A DNA stretch of 64,000 nucleotides from Photobacterium gaetbulicola Gung47 (GTDB lineage: Bacteria > Pseudomonadota > Gammaproteobacteria > Enterobacterales > Vibrionaceae): NCBI GenBank assembly GCA_000940995.1, contig CP005973.1, positions 930,001 to 994,000 of the forward strand, given 5' to 3'. Position numbers and translations under genes: made by a program. Below the pieces are notes generated by a model. The model was not told where the DNA came from, ran no database searches, and worked only from the letters and a program-made list of their open reading frames with translations. Positions 8,463-16,534 of this stretch are shown here, piece by piece (position 1 is the first letter of the stretch; each line of letters starts with the position of its first letter).

Positions 8463-8999
8463 TTAAATTTGAATAACCAACTCATGGTTTTTGATTAAAA
8501 GTTCAGGCCTTGCCGTTTTTAACAGAGATTGTTTGAAATCTTCATCACTTAATCGATATACAGGCCTCGTTAATAAATATTGACCGACCATCTCAATGAT
8601 CGGAGACAAGAGCTGTTTACTTGGCAGATTAAACTCATTAGGTTGAATATCAACATCTTCAACATTCAAATCATTTAGAAAAATTGCGCCTTCGTCTTTA
8701 TCGTAATAGGGCACAGCACTAAAACTGACTTTGATTTGCAGCAGCTGAGAGCTTTGTCCCTGAATCATGATCTTAGCCTTTGAGTCAGCATCTAAATTAA
8801 CACGATCATCTGCAACTCTTCCTATACCGACCTTCACATTTTCAAATTTGACATTAGCATGCGCTAGCCCTTTGACGCCAACGGTTCTCTCAAAGCCACT
8901 TCTATCATCAAGATATTCCTGCATCTGCTGTTCTGTGACACTGTAACTCGCGCAAGATGCTAAAAAGAGTGAAATAACTAGGGTAAAGATGATTTTCAA
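8463..8999 (-). CDS. DUF1439 (YceB-like) outer-membrane lipoprotein
   Basis: Lipoprotein of 178 residues. The signal sequence (KIIFTLVISLFLASCAS) has lipobox LASC with Cys near residue 16. The rest matches the DUF1439/YceB pattern: an N-terminal 'YSVTEQQMQEYL' helix, alternating beta strands and a tail ending in hydrophobic strands. YceB-type proteins have a tubular lipid-binding-like fold, but their function is not established. The start is TTG 8999 with GAGG eight bases upstream; no ATG would give the signal peptide. Confidence 0.75.
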   Translation of the reverse strand: MKIIFTLVISLFLASCASYSVTEQQMQEYLDDRSGFERTVGVKGLAHANVKFENVKVGIGRVADDRVNLDADSKAKIMIQGQSSQLLQIKVSFSAVPYYDKDEGAIFLNDLNVEDVDIQPNEFNLPSKQLLSPIIEMVGQYLLTRPVYRLSDEDFKQSLLKTARPELLIKNHELVIQI

Positions 9000-9098
9000 A
9001 ATACGTGCCTCATACCTTTAATCGTACATCTAAAGGTTATCAGATTGGCCATATTTTAAAGGCTCAGTTCCGAGATACGCAGGGGTATCTAACAGAGT

Positions 9099-9326
9099 TT
9101 ATAAGCAGGACTCAAATTGCTTCTTGTATAACTTATTCAATTGTTTATGGTACTTCCTCCCTTGTTTTGGGGTGTAGCCATTACGCATTTTTTTCTGAAT
9201 AGATTCGATCTTCTGATTTACTTTTTGGCAATCTTTGGCCTTTTTGCCGGATGATGAATAACTCATGCTTGTTTGAAATAACAATATAGCCGATACAATT
9301 GATATCAACTTAGTTTTTAGCGTCAT
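9099..9326 (-). CDS. Small secreted basic protein, unknown function
   Basis: 75 residues: a signal peptide (KTKLISIVSAILLFQTSMSYS), then a Lys/Gln-rich helical mature part with two Cys residues (one near position 33, one penultimate), which could form a disulfide. RBS is weak. The mature part resembles the small 'DCQKVNQKIESIQKKMRNGYT' proteins common in marine gamma-proteobacteria, whose function I do not know. Confidence 0.6.
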   Translation of the reverse strand: MTLKTKLISIVSAILLFQTSMSYSSSGKKAKDCQKVNQKIESIQKKMRNGYTPKQGRKYHKQLNKLYKKQFESCL

Positions 9327-9454
9327 ATGATTTATCGCCCAGTCATCACGTTAGGCTGCTAATATATGGTGTAATCAGGTTAAATATAATCGTTGAAAAA
9401 TAGGGTTAGGATCTGAATCAAAGAAAAAGAGGGTGATGAGATTGTAGGTTACAT

Positions 9455-9478
9455 AAAAAGCCCCCCAAAAGGAGGGCC
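9455..9478 (-). terminator. Terminator of the sigma-factor gene
   Basis: On the minus strand, GCCCTCC pairs with GGGGGGC (one mismatch) around a TTTT loop and is followed by a T-run (AAAAA at 9455-9459 on the plus strand). Confidence 0.7.
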
Positions 9479-9497
9479 TAACGGTAGATGCCAACAG

Positions 9498-10373
9498 TTA
9501 TGCTGTCTCTGCAAATAATAATTCTAAGTCATAATTTTCACGGCTAAGTGTATTCTTGAGTTTCTTAAGAGAGCTTACCTGGAGCTGACGAATTCGCTCG
9601 CGAGTCAGGCCTACTTCATCTGCGACTTGCTGAAGAGTCTGCGCTTCATAGCCTAACAAGCCAAAACGGCGACATAAAATTTCACGATCACGAGTATTTA
9701 AGCTTTCTAACATTGCAATTGCTAGTTTACTTATATCTTGTTTGTCCAGCTCGTTTTCAGGCTTCATGCCTTCGTCATCAGCAATGAAGGCTGAAATTGT
9801 TTGTGAACCTGACTCATCAGAAATTTGCTGATCAATAGAGACGACAGGGGCATCAAAAGCCAGCACACTTGAAATATCATCAACTGAGCGTTCTAACTTA
9901 GCAGCAATTTCTTCCTTGCTTGGTTCCTGGTTAGTGGTCTTCATCAACTGTTTGTGTGTTCGTAAAATCGTATTGATTTCTTTTGAAACATGAACAGGTA
10001 ATCGTATTGTACGTGCTTGGTTGTGAATGGCACGTTCAATAGTTTGCTTTATCCACCATGTAGCGTAAGTGGAAAATCTAAAGCCACGCTCAGGATCAAA
10101 CTTTTCTACAGCGGTGATCAACCCAATATTTCCTTCATCAATTAAATCACTGAGGGACATACCACTGTTACGGTATTTCTTGGCAATACTGACAACCAGG
10201 CGTAAGTTACTCTCGATCATTGTCGCTTTTGAGAATGGGTCACCTCGCAAGCATTTCCTGCTGTAAAGAACCTCTTCTTCTTTGGTAAGTAAAGGTTTGT
10301 GCGCGATTTCTTGTAGATACAGATGAATAACATCAGCATCGAAACCATTAATTTCTTGTGATTTGATATCCAT
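9498..10373 (-). CDS. RpoS-family sigma-70 factor (RpoQ-like paralogue)
   Basis: Group-2 sigma factor of 291 residues. Visible: region 1.2 (YLQEIAHKPLLTKEEEVLYSR), region 2 (NLRLVVSIAKKYRNSGMSLSDL, then RGFRFSTYATWWIKQTIERA), region 3, and region 4 with the helix-turn-helix near LQQVADEVGLTRERIRQLQ. Overall it aligns with RpoS, but it is shorter (RpoS about 330), lacks the acidic N-terminal extension, and deviates in region 3 (HKQLMKTTNQEPSKEEIAAKLE). It is not next to nlpD/pcm/mutS, the usual rpoS context, so I read it as a second RpoS-like factor such as RpoQ of Aliivibrio. Start ATG 10373 has AGGGG seven bases upstream; an in-frame TTG at 10394 is less likely. Confidence 0.88.
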   Translation of the reverse strand: MDIKSQEINGFDADVIHLYLQEIAHKPLLTKEEEVLYSRKCLRGDPFSKATMIESNLRLVVSIAKKYRNSGMSLSDLIDEGNIGLITAVEKFDPERGFRFSTYATWWIKQTIERAIHNQARTIRLPVHVSKEINTILRTHKQLMKTTNQEPSKEEIAAKLERSVDDISSVLAFDAPVVSIDQQISDESGSQTISAFIADDEGMKPENELDKQDISKLAIAMLESLNTRDREILCRRFGLLGYEAQTLQQVADEVGLTRERIRQLQVSSLKKLKNTLSRENYDLELLFAETA

Positions 10374-10725
10374 ATCCTTACCCCTAACAATCAATGATAA
10401 TCTTAAATGTTATATGTATGTTTTATTTTTTACACAACCACAGTATCATGAACGTTATGCATATGCTATTGAGGAATGGTGTGTTTTTATATAAAAGCAA
10501 CATTGTGTCGAAAAAGACTATTGACAAAGTCTTATGAATTGATGTTTTTGTGTTTTTTGGTTTTTAATCTTGATTGGGTGTCACGTCGCGGAATATACAT
10601 TGGTAGTTGTCTAGTTTATCAGTATGTTGTGCATATTTAATTGATGCCGATTTGTCTTGGGTACGGCCGATATAACGTCGCATTATATAAGGCAATTGTA
10701 TCAATGTGTAACTTAGGAAGGGGCC
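10374..10725. promoter_or_regulatory. Divergent upstream region of the sigma factor and NUDIX genes
   Basis: About 350 AT-rich bases without a gene. Near 10518-10542 there is a loose match to the LuxR/HapR/LitR operator (CTATTGACAAA, then CTTATGAATT); the left half agrees well and the right half poorly. No other repeat or RNA structure is evident to me. Confidence 0.35.
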
Positions 10726-11199
10726 ATGAAGCTTTTAACGAATTATGTCTCGGGAGTGGTTTTAACAAAGTATCAACATGAAAATAAGATGCTATTGCTG
10801 AAACGAACTAGTGGTGAATATTGGTGCCAGGTGGCCGGAAAGATAGAAAAAAAGGAACTTGCCTGGCAAGCGTTTTTACGTGAGTTGTATGAGGAAACTC
10901 AGCTTTCACCTTACGAATTATACAACGCCGATTATCTGCAGACGTTTTATGATCTTCATACCGATAAGATTATTGTTGCCGCCGGTTTTGTAGCTTTATG
11001 CAATTCTAATCATAATGTTGTTTTAAATCATGAGCATATCGATTATCGTTGGTGCACCTTGGAGGAGGCACTAAAGTTGGTGCCATTCCCCAATCAACGG
11101 AAGTTTTATCAGCACGTTTGGCAATACTTCGTTTCGCAGTCACCTTGTTCACATTTGAAATTGGAATGCAGTGCTTTACATCACAGAGATGATTACTAG
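10726..11199 (+). CDS. NUDIX hydrolase
   Basis: Nucleoside-diphosphate-linked pyrophosphohydrolase family. The NUDIX box GX5EX7REUXEEXGU is nearly intact at about residues 38-60: G-KIEKK-E, then RELYEETQL, with Gln in place of the final Gly. The overall layout (157 residues, VSGVVLTKY... LLLKRTSGEYWCQVAGKIEKK) is closest to NudB-type dihydroneopterin-triphosphate/dATP pyrophosphatases, but the substrate cannot be fixed. RBS AGGAAGGGG is close to the ATG. The stop codon overlaps by four bases that of the convergent DksA-like gene. Confidence 0.85.
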   Translation: MKLLTNYVSGVVLTKYQHENKMLLLKRTSGEYWCQVAGKIEKKELAWQAFLRELYEETQLSPYELYNADYLQTFYDLHTDKIIVAAGFVALCNSNHNVVLNHEHIDYRWCTLEEALKLVPFPNQRKFYQHVWQYFVSQSPCSHLKLECSALHHRDDY

Positions 11200-11552
11200 T
11201 CATCGGCACATGTTGAAGTCCATGGAATTATCTTCAGACGCTCAAAAGGAATAGGGTTACCTGTCTTGTCGCTAACACCATAGGTTCCGTGCTCCATATG
11301 CAGTAGGGCTTTTTCAATGTGAGATAAGGTTTCGGTATATTGCTCGACCAGCCCCATAGCGCGATCTGCTTCTTCACGAATATTTGCGGCTTCTGCGACA
11401 TCAGTAACCGAGCATTCTTCTTTCTTTGCTATCAGGTGGTTTAGTTTTATAACTTCCTCTTTGAAGTGGGCTCGTTTCAGAAGTAGTTCATCATACAATT
11501 GCTTTAGCTTTTCATCGTCAAGTTCAGAATCAGGATGATAAGCAATGGTCAT
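11196..11552 (-). CDS. TraR/DksA-family protein lacking the zinc-finger cysteines
   Basis: 118 residues with the DksA plan: an N-terminal two-helix coiled coil (residues 10-85, ELDDEKLKQLYDELLLKRAHF) and a C-terminal block YGVSDKTGNPIPFERLKIIP followed by STCADD. Aligned to the normal C-x2-C...C-x2-C finger, the first two cysteines are Ser and Thr, the third is kept and the fourth is Asp. Only one potential ligand remains, so it cannot bind zinc as DksA does. DksA-type proteins enter the secondary channel of RNA polymerase with ppGpp; zinc-independent DksA2 proteins are known. Monocistronic. Confidence 0.75.
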   Translation of the reverse strand: MTIAYHPDSELDDEKLKQLYDELLLKRAHFKEEVIKLNHLIAKKEECSVTDVAEAANIREEADRAMGLVEQYTETLSHIEKALLHMEHGTYGVSDKTGNPIPFERLKIIPWTSTCADD

Positions 11553-11631
11553 AAGCAGCCCCTAGCTAATGTCAATTTATCAATAAGGGTAAGTATAGGT
11601 TTTGTCGGGGTTATCGCTATAGCAATCAAAA

Positions 11632-11656
11632 CGAAAAAGGTAGCCGAAGCTACCTA
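11632..11656 (-). terminator. Terminator of the 50-residue gene
   Basis: On the minus strand AGGTAGC pairs with GCTACCT around a TTCG tetraloop (stem 11638-11644 / 11649-11655) and is followed by a T-run. It confirms that the small gene upstream is a real transcription unit. Confidence 0.85.
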
Positions 11657-11678
11657 ATAGTAAATTGAAGAGTAAGAA

Positions 11679-11831
11679 TTATGCTTTCTTAAGATCTCTA
11701 GCTGGGTATGTCAATGTCATGCCATCAACAGTCACATGAACATAATATCCGCCACTGCTTAGGCCAGTAACAACCATTTCACCAAGCTCAATACCTTTAG
11801 TCGCTACTACACGATCTTCTACTGAAAACAT
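11679..11831 (-). CDS. 50-residue protein of unknown function
   Basis: A short gene: ATG at 11831, stop TAA at 11679-11681, 50 codons. The protein begins MFSVEDRVVATKGIELGEM and ends TYPARDLKKA. It is mostly beta strand, and a short SH3-like barrel is plausible from the pattern 'VEDRVVATKG...VTGLSSGGYYVHVTVDGMTLTYPARDL'. AAGGTG lies six bases upstream of the ATG and a perfect TTCG-loop terminator follows, so both ends are supported. I do not recognise the family. The sequence reads like a small adaptor or regulator, but no function can be assigned. Confidence 0.7.
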   Translation of the reverse strand: MFSVEDRVVATKGIELGEMVVTGLSSGGYYVHVTVDGMTLTYPARDLKKA

Positions 11832-12043
11832 ATATAACACCTTGTTTATTAACAATTAGGTTGGAAATATCTATAGCGTTATTTAAACAGAGATAGCGAA
11901 TTACGACTAATCAAGTTATTTATCTTGGTCATCAAAAATTTTGCTGAAAAAGTATTCATTGTAAAACTGTTCGAATCTGCGCGCCTCGCAGTCGAATTTA
12001 AGACTATGTTGTAAATACGGTACTAAGCAAAGGTGAGAGGAAG

Positions 12044-13177
12044 ATGGACCAAAATCTTCAATACTCAGATGAACTAGGCCCATTTAAAGTGATTCACTTG
12101 TATGAGCCCTCTGTTGATCTAAAAGCAGTCTTAGTCGTGGATAACGTCGCTCTTGGCCCCTCTGTTGGTGGCATACGTATGGCCGTGGATGTGACAACTG
12201 AAGAGTGTATGCGTCTGGCTAGGGCTATGACTTATAAAAATGCAGCGGCAGGGTTACCACATGGTGGCGGTAAAGCCGTGATCCTTGCCAACCCCAAAAT
12301 GCCTAAAACTGATAAAGAGACTTTGATCAGGGCATTTGCAAATGGGTTGCGTAATGAGGACTCATATATTTTTGCTCCTGATATGGGGGTTGATGAAGAA
12401 TGTATGGCATGGATCCGTGATGAGGTTGGCCGTGTCGTGGGATTGCCTCGTGAATTGGGAGGGATCCCTCTTGATGAATTAGGCGCCACAGGGTGGGGAC
12501 TCGCTCAAGTTGTCGACCTTGTCGCAGTTGAGTGCGGCTTTAATGTTCAAGGGGCGCAGTATGTGGTTCAAGGGTTTGGGGCTGTGGGCAAACATGTCAG
12601 CCGTTTTTTAGCCGATAAAGGGGCTGTATTGATAGGTGTGGCTGATTCTCATGGTGCAATATGTGATGAAAATGGCTTGGACGTCAGCGCGTTAATCGCC
12701 TTGAAAAATGATGGCAAGTCAGTTGTTGATCTACCGGATGCAAAAAAAATATCAAATGAGGATTTGGTAAAGCTCGAATGTGATATTTGGATACCCGCCG
12801 CAAGGCCTGATGTTATCCACGAAGGCAATGTCCAAGACCTCAATACTAAAGTCATGCTCCAAGGAGCCAATATTCCTTGTACTTTGACTGCAGAGAAATA
12901 CCTCCATGAACATGGGGTGCTGTGTATTCCTGATTTTATCGCCAATGCTGGCGGGGTGATTTGTGCCTCAATGGAATACCATGGTGCGACTCAAAAAGCA
13001 GCCTTTGAATCGATTGCTGAAAAGGTTACACACAATACCCAGCAGGTCATCCAGTTAGTTAATGAGCGGGATATCTTGCCACGAGATGCTGCATTGGTAT
13101 TAGCAAAACAACGCCTGGATAAAGCAATGTCCTATAGACGTTATTCATTATTTTCTACTGCGCCTCATTTTCTTTGA
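12044..13177 (+). CDS. Glu/Leu/Phe/Val-type amino-acid dehydrogenase (leucine dehydrogenase-like)
   Basis: Oxidative deamination of a branched-chain or related amino acid with NAD+. The N-terminal domain has GGIRM and the catalytic block GLPHGGGKAVI with its Lys. The Rossmann domain carries VVQGFGAVGKHVSRFLADKG. The C-terminal IPDFIANAGGVI is diagnostic of the superfamily. At 377 residues it fits leucine dehydrogenase (about 365) far better than glutamate dehydrogenase (about 450). It is followed 30 bp later by an acyl-CoA ligase gene. I infer a joint role in branched-chain amino-acid or derived acid catabolism. Confidence 0.88.
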   Translation: MDQNLQYSDELGPFKVIHLYEPSVDLKAVLVVDNVALGPSVGGIRMAVDVTTEECMRLARAMTYKNAAAGLPHGGGKAVILANPKMPKTDKETLIRAFANGLRNEDSYIFAPDMGVDEECMAWIRDEVGRVVGLPRELGGIPLDELGATGWGLAQVVDLVAVECGFNVQGAQYVVQGFGAVGKHVSRFLADKGAVLIGVADSHGAICDENGLDVSALIALKNDGKSVVDLPDAKKISNEDLVKLECDIWIPAARPDVIHEGNVQDLNTKVMLQGANIPCTLTAEKYLHEHGVLCIPDFIANAGGVICASMEYHGATQKAAFESIAEKVTHNTQQVIQLVNERDILPRDAALVLAKQRLDKAMSYRRYSLFSTAPHFL

Positions 13178-13207
13178 GGGCTCGTGTGTTGGGAGAAGAC
13201 GTCGATT

Positions 13208-14911
13208 ATGATGGATAGGACAAAAAAAAGTTATTTTCACCGAGGTGCATTAGAACCATTGCTAGGGAATACAATTCCGGAGCATTTCAATGATATTGCC
13301 CGGAAATATTCACAACGTGATGCAGTGGTTTCCATACACCAGCGTCGCCGGCTTAGTTATTTTGAGCTGTCGGAAGAAGTCGATAAATTAGCCAAAGGGC
13401 TTATCGGTTCAGGTTTTAAGAAAGGTGACCGCATAGGTATCTGGTCTACCGATAACATTGAATGGCTATTGCTACAGATGGCGACCGCTAGAATAGGCTG
13501 CATTCTAGTTAATATCAATCCGGCCTATCGCCAGCATGAACTGGCGTACGCATTGCAGTGTTCAGAAGTGCAAGGGCTTTTTGTGATCCCTTCATTTCGG
13601 GGTAGTAATTATATTTCTATGCTAATGGTACTTCTGCCTGAACTTAATCGGCATTCCTTGTACCTAAGCAGCAAGGCATTCCCACATTTACATTCGGTGG
13701 TGGTGTTCGACCCAGAGAGCTCAGAGAAGACCAGCCGCCCGGCAAATGGTTTTAGGGTTTGGCTCGATATCCTAGATAAAGGTAAGCACATATCAGATCA
13801 AGCTCTTAATGAAGTAACGGATAGCTTGGACTGCGACGATGCAATAAATATTCAGTATACATCCGGAACGACAGGGTTCCCCAAAGCTGTGGTATTAAGC
13901 CATCATAACATATTGAATAATGCGTACTTTGCTGCAAAATCCATGCATTTTTGTGAGCAGGATAGGTTATGTGTACCGGTTCCTTTTTATCACTGTTTTG
14001 GCATGGTTTTGGCGAACTTGCTGTGTTTATCTGTCGGTGCTTGTATAGTCATTCCGTCTGAGCATTTTGACCCGGAAGATGTATTGCGAGCCATTGAAAC
14101 AGAAAAATGTACTGCAATTCATGGGGTACCGACGATGTTCATTGCCGAGTTAGAGCATGAAAAGTTTGATTGCTATGACCTGAGTAGTTTACGGACAGGC
14201 ATTATGGCTGGAGCTCCTTGCCCTATGCCTTTGATGATGCGGGTGATGAACGACATGCATTGCCATGAAATATTAATTGGTTATGGTGAAACGGAAGCCT
14301 CGCCGTTAACACATCTTACAGCCAGAGAAGATACTCTGGAGCGTAGAACACAGACGGTTGGTCAAAGCCTTCCTCATCAGGAAGTAAAAGTGGTTGCGAT
14401 AGAGTCAGGAAGAACACTTGCTTTAGGCGAGATCGGTGAGATCTGTTTTCGTGGCTATCACATAATGAAAGGTTACTATGCTAATGTGGAAGGCACCAAG
14501 GAAGCTATAGATGAACAGGGGTGGCTGCATTCTGGTGACCTGGGCACCATGGATGTCGATGGCTATGTGAGAATTACCGGACGGATAAAAGAATTAATTA
14601 TCCGCGGAGGTGAAAACATCTATCCCAGAGAAGTCGAAGATCTCCTGTTTTCCCACCCGAAAGTTCAGCAAGCTGCGGTGTTCGGGATCCCAGATGAATT
14701 TTACGGTGAAGAAGTGGTTGCATGGGTTCAGTTACATGAAAATGAAAGTATGACAGAAGAGGAAGTTCGTAATTACTGTCGCGATCAGATCACCCACTTC
14801 AAAGTGCCTAGATATATCCGATTTGTACATTCATTTCCAATGACCGTAACAGGAAAGTTTCAGAAATTTGAAATGCGTGAAAAAGAAATTGAAAAGTATC
14901 GAAAGAAATAA
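13208..14911 (+). CDS. Acyl-CoA synthetase / AMP-dependent ligase
   Basis: ANL-superfamily enzyme that activates a carboxylic acid to acyl-AMP and then acyl-CoA. Motifs: P-loop YTSGTTGFPKAVVLSH, A5 GYGETEASPLT, A7 WLHSGDLG, A8 GRIKELIIRGGENIYP, and A10 TGKFQKFEM with the catalytic Lys. Length (567) is right for medium-chain or branched acyl-CoA ligases. Start: ATG 13208 with GGGAGAAG nine bases upstream, rather than the in-frame GTG 13184. The coupling to the leucine-type dehydrogenase gene suggests acids from branched-chain amino acids, but fatty acids are equally possible. Confidence 0.9.
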   Translation: MMDRTKKSYFHRGALEPLLGNTIPEHFNDIARKYSQRDAVVSIHQRRRLSYFELSEEVDKLAKGLIGSGFKKGDRIGIWSTDNIEWLLLQMATARIGCILVNINPAYRQHELAYALQCSEVQGLFVIPSFRGSNYISMLMVLLPELNRHSLYLSSKAFPHLHSVVVFDPESSEKTSRPANGFRVWLDILDKGKHISDQALNEVTDSLDCDDAINIQYTSGTTGFPKAVVLSHHNILNNAYFAAKSMHFCEQDRLCVPVPFYHCFGMVLANLLCLSVGACIVIPSEHFDPEDVLRAIETEKCTAIHGVPTMFIAELEHEKFDCYDLSSLRTGIMAGAPCPMPLMMRVMNDMHCHEILIGYGETEASPLTHLTAREDTLERRTQTVGQSLPHQEVKVVAIESGRTLALGEIGEICFRGYHIMKGYYANVEGTKEAIDEQGWLHSGDLGTMDVDGYVRITGRIKELIIRGGENIYPREVEDLLFSHPKVQQAAVFGIPDEFYGEEVVAWVQLHENESMTEEEVRNYCRDQITHFKVPRYIRFVHSFPMTVTGKFQKFEMREKEIEKYRKK

Positions 14912-15139
14912 AAGCGGTTATATCCAACACGCTCTTTAGTTGAGCAAGAACAATATCAGCAACAAGAGTATAAAGAGGGTAAATACAATCCAAAGATAAA
15001 GGCCGGTAACTAATTCCATAACAAACCAATAAAATATTAAGTGTTATTTACTTATAGCGTTGACTGCTGATTTTTGCTATCAGCACTAAGAAAATGCTTG
15101 AGTCTAGTTTCATAGAGTAACCGTTAGATTACTCACGAA

Positions 15140-15670
15140 GAGTCAAAAGCACCTCAATTTCATCAGTCGACTACAGGAATCATCAATGTAAACCAGCCAG
15201 CAGCATTTGGGGCTGCGACCTTCGAACCAGTCATGGTGGGAGCCGTCAATTTGAACCAGTTCGCCCAAACAATCTCGGCGATGACGAGGTTGGTAAACTC
15301 GCGGCTTGCGTTTGGCATGGGGAACCCAGATACCATCAGCAATCATCCATTGGCGTAACGTCTCCAATGAAATTGAAATGTCGTGACGCACGGTGAGTTT
15401 TTCGTGGGCTAACGTTGGGCCAAAGTCAGGGTATTTTTGATTGAGCAAACTTAAGCAACGGTGACGAATGCTGTCGTTGATTTTATTCGATGACGGTTTG
15501 TCTCAGCGTTGATGGACAAAGCCAGCGGCACCGGACTCACGAAAACGTGTCACTAAACGCTGTACCTGGCGAACGCTGAGAGAAAGGATGCGTGCAGCAT
15601 CGGAACGACGAATACGGTGTTCGCACACATCACGGATAGCACTCAGGCGTAAAATCTCTTTATCATTCAT
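15140..15670 (-). pseudogene. Dead ISNCY-type transposase fragment
   Basis: Reading the minus strand from ATG 15670 gives MNDKEILRLSAIRDV and a helix-turn-helix (SVRQVQRLVTRF) that runs to an in-frame TGA at about 15508 (FVHQR-stop). It continues in the same frame with KPSSNKINDS, the segment PTLAHEKLTVRHDIS and the DDE-type core QIDGSHHDWFEG and VYIDDSCSRLM. It then stops after LRCF without the third catalytic (acidic) region. The gene thus has one nonsense codon and a missing C-terminal half. The element boundary on the left is near 15780 (AAAAGAGACACTTTAGC), but I cannot place a matching right end. Confidence 0.8.
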
Positions 15671-16035
15671 GGTTACCAACATCTTCAGTTCATCTCACAC
15701 AGACCAGACAGGGTCTGATCAACATAAGAAAAACAGGACATTTTCACTTTGTAGAAAAGAGACACTTTAGCTTTGTGGCTACACCCTCAGTGCGCATTAT
15801 GTATATTATGTTAAGTAGTATATTTGTATAGAGATACCTTATTTCACGGCAGCTACATCAATCACGCTGTCTACTGCACTCTTTCATCACTGCATTGCAA
15901 AGTTTGGTGGCAATTACAGTGTCACTTTGTGCTATTTAACCGTAATGCTGATTTACCATAAAGTAGATAATTTGCAGATAAGCAAAATGCCTTTCGCAGG
16001 TTTGCGTGTGTCAGTTTGCTATCGTGAAAATTATC
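15671..16035. other. Intergenic stretch with the outer end of the transposase remnant
   Basis: About 365 bp without a gene. The first 110 bases are probably the upstream end of the broken insertion sequence. The rest (about 15781-16035) is AT-rich and I see no repeat, RNA gene or open frame in it. Confidence 0.4.
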
Positions 16036-16066
16036 TAAAAAAGCCCCAAGCAATGCTCGGGGCTCT
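16036..16066 (-). terminator. Terminator of yciH
   Basis: On the minus strand GAGCCCCGAG, a short loop and TTGGGGCTTTTTT form a GC-rich hairpin with a U-tract (A-run at 16037-16042 on the plus strand). Confidence 0.8.
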
Positions 16067-16093
16067 GGGATGTATGACTTACGATGAAACTAA

Positions 16094-16417
16094 TTAGCCG
16101 CCGGCTAGCTTAACGGTGTGGCCTTTTTTCTCAAGTGCAGCTTTAATGACATCGCGTTTGTCACCTTGTATCTCGATATTGCCATCTTTAACTGAGCCGC
16201 CACAGCCGCAAACTTTTTTCAATTCAGCAGCAAGTAGCTTCAATTGTGCATCCTCGAGGTCTAAGCCAGTTACGATGCAGACACCTTTGCCTTTACGCCC
16301 TTTGGTTTGGCGTTGTATACGAACAATACCATCGCCTTTTGGGCGTTGAACTGCTGGTTTATCTTCTTTAATGCGGCCCGTTTCTGTTGAAAATACCAAA
16401 CGGCTGTTGTCGTTCAT
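16094..16417 (-). CDS. yciH: YciH/SUI1-family translation factor
   Basis: A 107-residue homologue of eukaryotic eIF1 (SUI1); E. coli YciH has 108 residues. The conserved block GRKGKGVCIVTGLDL, then LKKVCGCGGSVKDGNIEIQGD, is clear. Bacterial YciH binds the 30S subunit and is thought to discriminate initiation codons or inhibit translation under stress. I start at ATG 16417 (MNDNSRL), which fits the family length; the longer reading frame adds 20 residues without homology. Monocistronic with its own terminator. Confidence 0.92.
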   Translation of the reverse strand: MNDNSRLVFSTETGRIKEDKPAVQRPKGDGIVRIQRQTKGRKGKGVCIVTGLDLEDAQLKLLAAELKKVCGCGGSVKDGNIEIQGDKRDVIKAALEKKGHTVKLAGG

Positions 16418-16534
16418 GGGATAATCTCGTTTAATTTCTTGGAACTGTGAACCAGGTAATATCTTGTGACTTCTCATTTGAATATAACCTGAACCAGAAT
16501 AGTATCAATAATAGGTACTGTAACGGAAACAGTT

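Noticed and set aside
9005..9202. Open frame of 65 codons on the plus strand
   Set aside because: Overlaps the better-supported small secreted protein on the other strand and looks like translated spacer.
14808..15029. Open frame of 73 codons behind the acyl-CoA ligase gene
   Set aside because: Overlaps the 3' end of the ligase gene in antisense and has no start signal or homology.
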